DNA from: Engelhardtia mirabilis
GTDB lineage: Bacteria > Planctomycetota > UBA1135 > GCA-002686595
Reading direction: 5' to 3'
DNA: 64,000 nucleotides
NCBI GenBank assembly: GCA_007751255.1
Contig: CP036296.1
Location: 3,472,001-3,536,000 of the forward strand
The translations under genes and the position numbers were made by a program. Numbering within the stretch: the stretch's first letter is position 1; each line of letters begins with the position of its first letter. Below the pieces are notes generated by a model. That model made no database searches. It was not told the origin of the DNA and saw nothing but the letters and a program-made list of their open reading frames with translations. Of this stretch, positions 59,707 to 64,000 are shown piece by piece.

Positions 59707-60627
59707 TCAGCCGAAAAGGTCCGGCTGCCGCGCCGACTCGAGCGGGTCGGGGCGGCGCAACTCCAGACCCAGGCGCCCGGGCGCGGCGTCGGCCACGAAC
59801 TGGGCCAGCTCCACCACCAAGCCCTCGTTCGGCTGATGAAGGCACAGCCAGGCCTCGCGCAGGCCGGCTTCGAACCAGGCGCCCAAGCGCTCGATCCACT
59901 GGTCCAGCCGCTGCAGGTCGGTGGGATGCAGCGCGTGGCCGGCGAAGCGCACGAAGGTGAACGGCGCGCTGACCCGCATGTGGAGCACGTCGCGGCGCAG
60001 GGCCACGTCGCTGATCACGGCGCCGACCCCGTGGGCCTCAAACAACTCGAAGACGGCTGCCGCGGCGCCGCGGTCCGCGAACCATCCGGGGTCGCGCAAC
60101 TCCACCGCCAGGGGGCCGCGAGCCGCGAAGCGCTCGAGCCAGCGGGCCAAGGCACTCAGCTCGCTCGGCCCGAAGTCGGGGGGCAGCAGCAGCCAGCAGG
60201 GACCCCGGCGTGTCCCCAACCCCTCGACGGCGCTGAAGAAGGCCTCACTCTCACGCTCCGCCCCCACCAGGCGCCGCTCGTGACCGATCGCCCCCAAGAG
60301 CTTGGGGGCAAAGCGAAAGCCTGCTGGCACGGCCGAGGCCCAACGCTCCAGCTGCGCCCGCTCCGCGGCGTAGAAGGTCGTGTTGAGCTCGAGCGCGTCG
60401 AAGTGCCGGGCGTAGGTGGCGAGGGCCCGCCGGCCCTTGGTGCCCGGTGGCCCCAATCGCCGTGCGAGAGCCGGTTGGGCCCACACCGGGGCCCCCATCC
60501 AGACCCTGCGAGGAGCATCAGGGAGTCGAAAAAGCGAAAGGCTCGCGGCGTTCGCGTCGTCGTCCCGCGGCAGGCTCAGGTCGAGCTCGTCGAGCAGCTC
60601 GACGCTGGACGGTCGTCCGAATTCCAA
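59707..60627 (-). CDS. DUF72 family protein
   Basis: A 306-residue DUF72 protein, a TIM-barrel family of unknown biochemical function. Characteristic parts are VWMGAPVWAQPALARRL, LATYARHFDALELNTTFYAAERAQLERWASAVPAGFRFAPKLLGAIGHERRL, GPCWLLLPPDFGPSELSALARWL, GPLAVELRDPGWF, and VSAPFTFVRFAGH. No ATG or GTG fits the N-terminus. The TTG at 60627 (LEFGRPSSVELLDELD) is chosen because a longer reading would overlap the upstream gene. The protein ends RQPDLFG. It lies 31 bases after the peptidase-like gene and is probably cotranscribed with it. Confidence 0.78.
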   Translation of the reverse strand: MEFGRPSSVELLDELDLSLPRDDDANAASLSLFRLPDAPRRVWMGAPVWAQPALARRLGPPGTKGRRALATYARHFDALELNTTFYAAERAQLERWASAVPAGFRFAPKLLGAIGHERRLVGAERESEAFFSAVEGLGTRRGPCWLLLPPDFGPSELSALARWLERFAARGPLAVELRDPGWFADRGAAAAVFELFEAHGVGAVISDVALRRDVLHMRVSAPFTFVRFAGHALHPTDLQRLDQWIERLGAWFEAGLREAWLCLHQPNEGLVVELAQFVADAAPGRLGLELRRPDPLESARQPDLFG

Positions 60628-60658
60628 GCGCTGTTCGCCTGTGGGCTCCGCGGGCGGA

Positions 60659-62110
60659 TCAGAAGCTGAGCAGCCACTGCTTCCAGGGCTTCTCGAGGTT
60701 CTCGATCTTGGTGCCCAGCGCATCGTCGAGGGCGCTGGACGAGCTGCCCTTCGAGGTCAGGTAGACCGCGCGCATGTACTCCATCAACGCTGGCCGCGTG
60801 CGTTGACCCTCACGCTTGCCCTCGGGCATGCGCGTGTCCGGATCGAGCAGGTAGGCCACGAAGGTGTGTGCACGGGCCTCGATGTCGCGGCGCTCGTCGA
60901 ACTCGTTCTGCAGGAAGAACTCGTAGTTCAATCCGATCAGCGAGGTCAACTCGTGGCGCCCCTGGTTCAGGGGCATCCGATCGGCGCGGCTGCGCGAGCG
61001 CAGCACGTCGTCGGGGTCGAGGGCGAAGTCCTTGCGCTTCACGAAGCCCGGCCGACCGAGGTCGAACTGGCCGCCGAACCAGTTGCCGAAGCCCACCTCC
61101 AGCCAGGCGGCCTCGCGGTAGAAGCTCCAATCGTCCGACCAGACCGTCTGGGTCTCGCCCAACACGCAGGAGTACAGCAATTGCTGAGCGGCCAGCTCGA
61201 AGAAGCGCAGGGGGTAGTTGCCGCGCTCCCCGTAGTAGGTGCGGATCTCGTTGCCCGAGCCGGTCTCCGGCGGTCCGCTCGGCGAGAGGGTCAGACCCGG
61301 CGCGTAGTAGGGCACCTTGGCCGAGCCGGTGGCAGGGAAGCGCTCGACGTCGCGGTAGATCCAGGCCGTCATCGGACGGCGCACGACTTCCTTGGTCTGC
61401 AGCTCCGAGATGGCGCCGAACTCCGCCTGGAAGTCGACGTACATGCGCTCCAAGTCGAAGAGCAGGTCGACGGCCTGGGTCAGCTCGGCGGTGCTGCGGA
61501 CCACGTAGTGCTCGCCGTGCAGCTCGAGCGGGTGCCCCGTGTCGCGGTGCCACTCCGCCCAGTCCTCCGCGTCGAGCATGCGGGCGCCGTCGTCCGCAGC
61601 CCACTTCCACTTGCCGTTGCGTTCGCGGTGCCCCAGGAACTCGTGGGCCCGCGCCTCATTCGGGTTGCGCGTCAGCACGTGGTACGCCTGGGCCTGGGCC
61701 AGCCCGTCGAGCCCGTTGTCCCGCGCCCACTCGACCAGGGCCCAATCCTCGTCGATCGAGGCACTGGGCGAGCGCACCGAGAGGAAGGCGCCCACCGTGT
61801 CGGTGACCGTCTCGATCTGCAGCACGTCCTCCTTGTCGATGTGCTTCACGCGCCCCTTGGGCAGCATGAAATGCACCTCGCCCTCGGGATCGTTCTCCCA
61901 CAACAGGCGCCCGAAGATCTCGTCGCCATCGGTCATCAACAGGCGGTCGCGCGCGTCGTCGTCGCGGTACTGGGCAGCCGCGCTGGGCGCCGTTCCGATC
62001 AGCATTCCGGCTGCCAGGGCGAGCCCCAGCAGTGCGGGGTCCGCGGCGGAGCGAGCGCTTCGGTCGGACGCGACGATGCGGGTGAGCTCGGCGGTGTGGG
62101 TGAGCTTCAT
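60659..62110 (-). CDS. exported DUF1570/peptidase-MA-like protein
   Basis: A 483-residue exported protein. ATG 62110 gives MKLTHTAELTRIVASDRSARSAADPALLGLALAAGMLIGTAPSAAAQ, a long signal peptide with an AAA-Q cleavage site. After YRDDDARDRLLMTDGDEIFGRLLWEND (a small SHD1/SH3-like part) come helices and the segment PLELHGEHYVVRSTAELTQAVDLLFDLERMYVDFQAEFG, typical of planctomycete DUF1570 proteins, a gluzincin peptidase relative. The metal-binding HExxH is not evident where expected (GRHELTSLIGLNYEFF is the nearest), so catalytic activity is doubtful. The ending is KPWKQWLLSF. Divergent from the LmbE gene. Confidence 0.65.
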   Translation of the reverse strand: MKLTHTAELTRIVASDRSARSAADPALLGLALAAGMLIGTAPSAAAQYRDDDARDRLLMTDGDEIFGRLLWENDPEGEVHFMLPKGRVKHIDKEDVLQIETVTDTVGAFLSVRSPSASIDEDWALVEWARDNGLDGLAQAQAYHVLTRNPNEARAHEFLGHRERNGKWKWAADDGARMLDAEDWAEWHRDTGHPLELHGEHYVVRSTAELTQAVDLLFDLERMYVDFQAEFGAISELQTKEVVRRPMTAWIYRDVERFPATGSAKVPYYAPGLTLSPSGPPETGSGNEIRTYYGERGNYPLRFFELAAQQLLYSCVLGETQTVWSDDWSFYREAAWLEVGFGNWFGGQFDLGRPGFVKRKDFALDPDDVLRSRSRADRMPLNQGRHELTSLIGLNYEFFLQNEFDERRDIEARAHTFVAYLLDPDTRMPEGKREGQRTRPALMEYMRAVYLTSKGSSSSALDDALGTKIENLEKPWKQWLLSF

Positions 62111-62317
62111 GCGGATCTGGGGTTGCTGCGGACTGTCTCGTTCTGGCGGGCGACATCGGCCTGTTCCGGCGGCCGACATCGGTGCTGCCGATCGCCGCAG
62201 CCGCAGCCGTCGCCGCCGAGACGGGGGCAGACCCCCATCAAGCTAGCGAGACCACGGCCGTGGGTCACGGGCGCCGGTTCTGGCGTCGCCGCCCACCTTC
62301 GGCCAGGATGGCTCCAG

Positions 62318-63208
62318 ATGGCTTCCACCCCTTCTACGGAATCTGGGCCCCTCGGAGACGGGTTCTCGAGCTTCGCCGGCTCCCTCGTCCACGTGCCCGA
62401 CGGCACGTCCCCCTCCGAGGCCCTCGCGCGCACGACCCACCTGGCGATCGTCGCCCACCCCGACGACCTCGAGTTCCTGGCCTACCACGGGATCGCCGCC
62501 TGCTACGGCTCCGAGGACCACTGGTTCACCGGCGTCGTGATCACCGACGGCGTCGGCGGCCCTTCCCTGGGCCAGTTCTCGGCGGCGGAACTGCGGGCCG
62601 AGCGCCAGCGCGAGCAGCGGGCGGCGGCGGATCTCGGGCGCTACTCGGCAGTGGTCATGCTCGGGGCCTCGAGCGCTCAGTTGAAGCAGACCGAGCCCCC
62701 GGTGGAACTGCGCGCCGACCTCCGGCTCTTGGTCCGCGCCTGCTCCCCACGGGTGGTCTACCTCCACAACCCGGCCGACCGCCACGACACCCACGTCGCT
62801 TGTCTGGTGCACGCCATGCAAGCTCTCACGGAGCTGCCCCACCACTCGCGCCCGGCGCGGGTGTTGGGCGTCGAGGGTTGGCGCGACCTGGACTGGCTGA
62901 CGGGCAGCGACCGACAGGAACTCGACGTGAGCGCGCGGCCACACCTTGCGACGGCCCTGGCCGGGGCCTTCGACTCGCAGATTGCCGGAGGCAAGCGCTA
63001 CGACTTGGCCGTTGGCGCAAGGCGCCTGGCCCACGCGACCTTCGGCGACTCCCACGCGCCCGACGCTGCGGCGGGCGTGACCCTCGCCATGGACCTGACC
63101 CCGGTTCTCGCCGAGGGTGGCCCGAGCCTGGCCCAGCTCGCCGCCCGGGCGGTGGAGCACCTGGGAGCAGACATCGCGGCCCGCTTGGAGCGATTCCAGG
63201 AGCCCTAG
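62318..63208 (+). CDS. LmbE/PIG-L family deacetylase
   Basis: A 296-residue zinc-dependent N-deacetylase of the LmbE/PIG-L family, which removes acetyl groups from sugar-linked N-acetylglucosamine or related compounds. The zinc and catalytic motif AIVAHPDDLEFLAYHGI is clear (about residues 43-59), followed by GVVITDGVGG and AERQREQRAAADLGRYSAVVMLG. The third zinc ligand His is in VYLHNPADRHDTHVACLVHAMQAL. The substrate is unknown. The ATG at 62318 is preceded by AGGATGG. The next gene starts 29 bases after its stop on the same strand. Confidence 0.87.
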   Translation: MASTPSTESGPLGDGFSSFAGSLVHVPDGTSPSEALARTTHLAIVAHPDDLEFLAYHGIAACYGSEDHWFTGVVITDGVGGPSLGQFSAAELRAERQREQRAAADLGRYSAVVMLGASSAQLKQTEPPVELRADLRLLVRACSPRVVYLHNPADRHDTHVACLVHAMQALTELPHHSRPARVLGVEGWRDLDWLTGSDRQELDVSARPHLATALAGAFDSQIAGGKRYDLAVGARRLAHATFGDSHAPDAAAGVTLAMDLTPVLAEGGPSLAQLAARAVEHLGADIAARLERFQEP

Positions 63209-63237
63209 CCTTTCGTCCGACGGATGCCCACTGCGCG

Positions 63238-64000
63238 ATGCCCCACCTCAACGCAGCACCGTTCCTCTTGGCCCTCGCGGCGGGCGCCCTCGTGGGCGCG
63301 GGCCAGGCGCCCGACGAGCGCGCGCTGTTGAGCCGCGACATCGAGCAGGTGGTGACGCCGTTCCTCGAGGACTTTTGCGTCACCTGTCACGGGGGCGACG
63401 AGCCCGCGGGCGGCCTGGGCCTCGAGCGCTCAATCGACGTCGAGAGCGTGCAGCAGGCGGAGTCCGAATGGCGCTACTTGGCCCAGCGCGTACGACTGGG
63501 TCAGATGCCGCCCAGCGGAGAGTACGCCCCCACGGACGACGAGCGCGCCGACCTGGTGGACTGGGTCGAGCGCGCCCTGGCCCTGCGCTACGACCCGTCC
63601 ATGGCGCCGGACCCAGGCGCACCGGTGATTCGACGTCTGACCCGCGGCCAAGCGCGCGCGACCCTGCGCGACCTCTTCGCGATCGAGATCGGCGCCTTGG
63701 GCCTCTTGCCCGAGGACGATGTCGCCCTGGACTTCGAGGGCATCGGCAGCGCCCAGCACCTGCCCGCCGCGTCCGTCGACGGTCTGCTCGAGTTCGCCCG
63801 CGTCGCCGCCCGCGAGGCCGTGCTCTACGACTCGAACGGCTGGCCGGCGCGGGTGCGGCACCCGGCGGCGGAGCTCGATCCCGAGCGTCAGGGCCGCATG
63901 GCCTCGACGCGCGAGGTCGGCGGCCCCCACGAGTTTCCGCGACCCGGCCAGTACGTGCTGCGCTTCGCGGCCTGGGCCGACCAGGCGGGCGACGAGATTG
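63238..64000 (+). CDS. planctomycete-type cytochrome c protein, 5' part (truncated by the window)
   Basis: The reading frame is open from ATG 63238 to the window end (254 residues seen). The N-terminus PHLNAAPFLLALAAGALVGAGQA is a signal peptide. FLEDFCVTCHGGDEPAGGLGL carries one CxxCH haem site, followed by WRYLAQRVRLGQMPPSGEYAPTDDERADLVDWVERAL, the usual context of the planctomycete cytochrome C domain. IRRLTRGQARATLRDLFAIE then starts the DUF1587-like domain, suggesting a DUF1587/1592/1588/1585-type protein of which the C-terminal two thirds lie outside. These proteins are thought to act in extracellular or periplasmic oxidation. GDEI are the last residues seen. Confidence 0.8.
   Translation, partial: MPHLNAAPFLLALAAGALVGAGQAPDERALLSRDIEQVVTPFLEDFCVTCHGGDEPAGGLGLERSIDVESVQQAESEWRYLAQRVRLGQMPPSGEYAPTDDERADLVDWVERALALRYDPSMAPDPGAPVIRRLTRGQARATLRDLFAIEIGALGLLPEDDVALDFEGIGSAQHLPAASVDGLLEFARVAAREAVLYDSNGWPARVRHPAAELDPERQGRMASTREVGGPHEFPRPGQYVLRFAAWADQAGDEI

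Noticed and set aside
62111..62317. Short GACATCGG repeats between divergent genes
   Set aside because: Only two imperfect occurrences, too few to call a repeat or operator.

Overview
The window is very GC-rich chromosomal DNA, densely coded on both strands, and most likely comes from a member of the Planctomycetota. The evidence is a double-length (four-nucleotide-binding-domain) UvrA of the kind known from the PVC superphylum, many exported proteins of planctomycete type (HEAT, FAS1 and NHL-like proteins, a multihaem c-type cytochrome, the start of a CxxCH-bearing protein resembling planctomycete DUF1587-type cytochromes), and frequent GTG and TTG starts. There is no rRNA, and no prophage, plasmid or CRISPR array. 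One tRNA-Leu(CAA) is present. The species cannot be named from this sequence alone.

Layout. 0-3.4 kb: D-Ala-D-Ala ligase, tRNA-Leu, a hypothetical protein coupled to a NifU-type Fe-S scaffold, then (minus strand) a secreted propeller-like protein whose leader is a cobalamin riboswitch. 4-10 kb: a lipoprotein joining a metallophosphatase fold, four haem sites and TPRs; CvpA; a large hypothetical; a GyrI-like lipoprotein; a small Cys-rich protein. 10.1-10.4 kb: a 35-bp tandem repeat array running into the end of a histidine phosphatase gene. 11.4-14.8 kb: sdhCAB. 15.3-24.7 kb: four consecutive paralogous exported HEAT-repeat proteins, three of them preceded by well-formed sigma-54 (-24/-12) promoters. 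24.8-30.2 kb (minus): a membrane spermidine-synthase-like fusion, a probable alpha/beta-hydrolase pseudoenzyme, a TPR protein and PurM. 30.5-34.6 kb: dxr-rseP-ubiA-like operon, convergent with cca. 36-41.7 kb: a HEAT lipoprotein coupled to a TolC-like protein, and an ECF sigma factor coupled to a membrane protein that is probably its regulator.

41.7-54.1 kb is one long minus-strand operon in which successive genes mostly overlap by four bases: uvrA, an XPB-type helicase, its Helicase_C_3-type partner, a ThiE-like protein, a degenerate signal-peptidase-like protein, thiL and tsaE. A 161-bp MITE with 28-bp inverted repeats and TA target duplications sits in the thiL-tsaE gap. 54.6-64 kb: a small basic coiled-coil protein, a five-domain FAS1 lipoprotein, a phospholipase-D-like protein, a DUF72 protein, a peptidase-MA/DUF1570-like exported protein, a LmbE-type deacetylase and a truncated cytochrome gene.

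The best candidates for undescribed biology are: the sigma-54-driven array of secreted HEAT proteins with a conserved post-signal motif GTYRGPGDTVPPG; the translational coupling of UvrA with XPB and its partner, suggesting a PVC-style excision-repair module; and the single-gene cobalamin regulon for an exported propeller protein. Functions are inferred from recognised motifs read by eye; no database search was possible.
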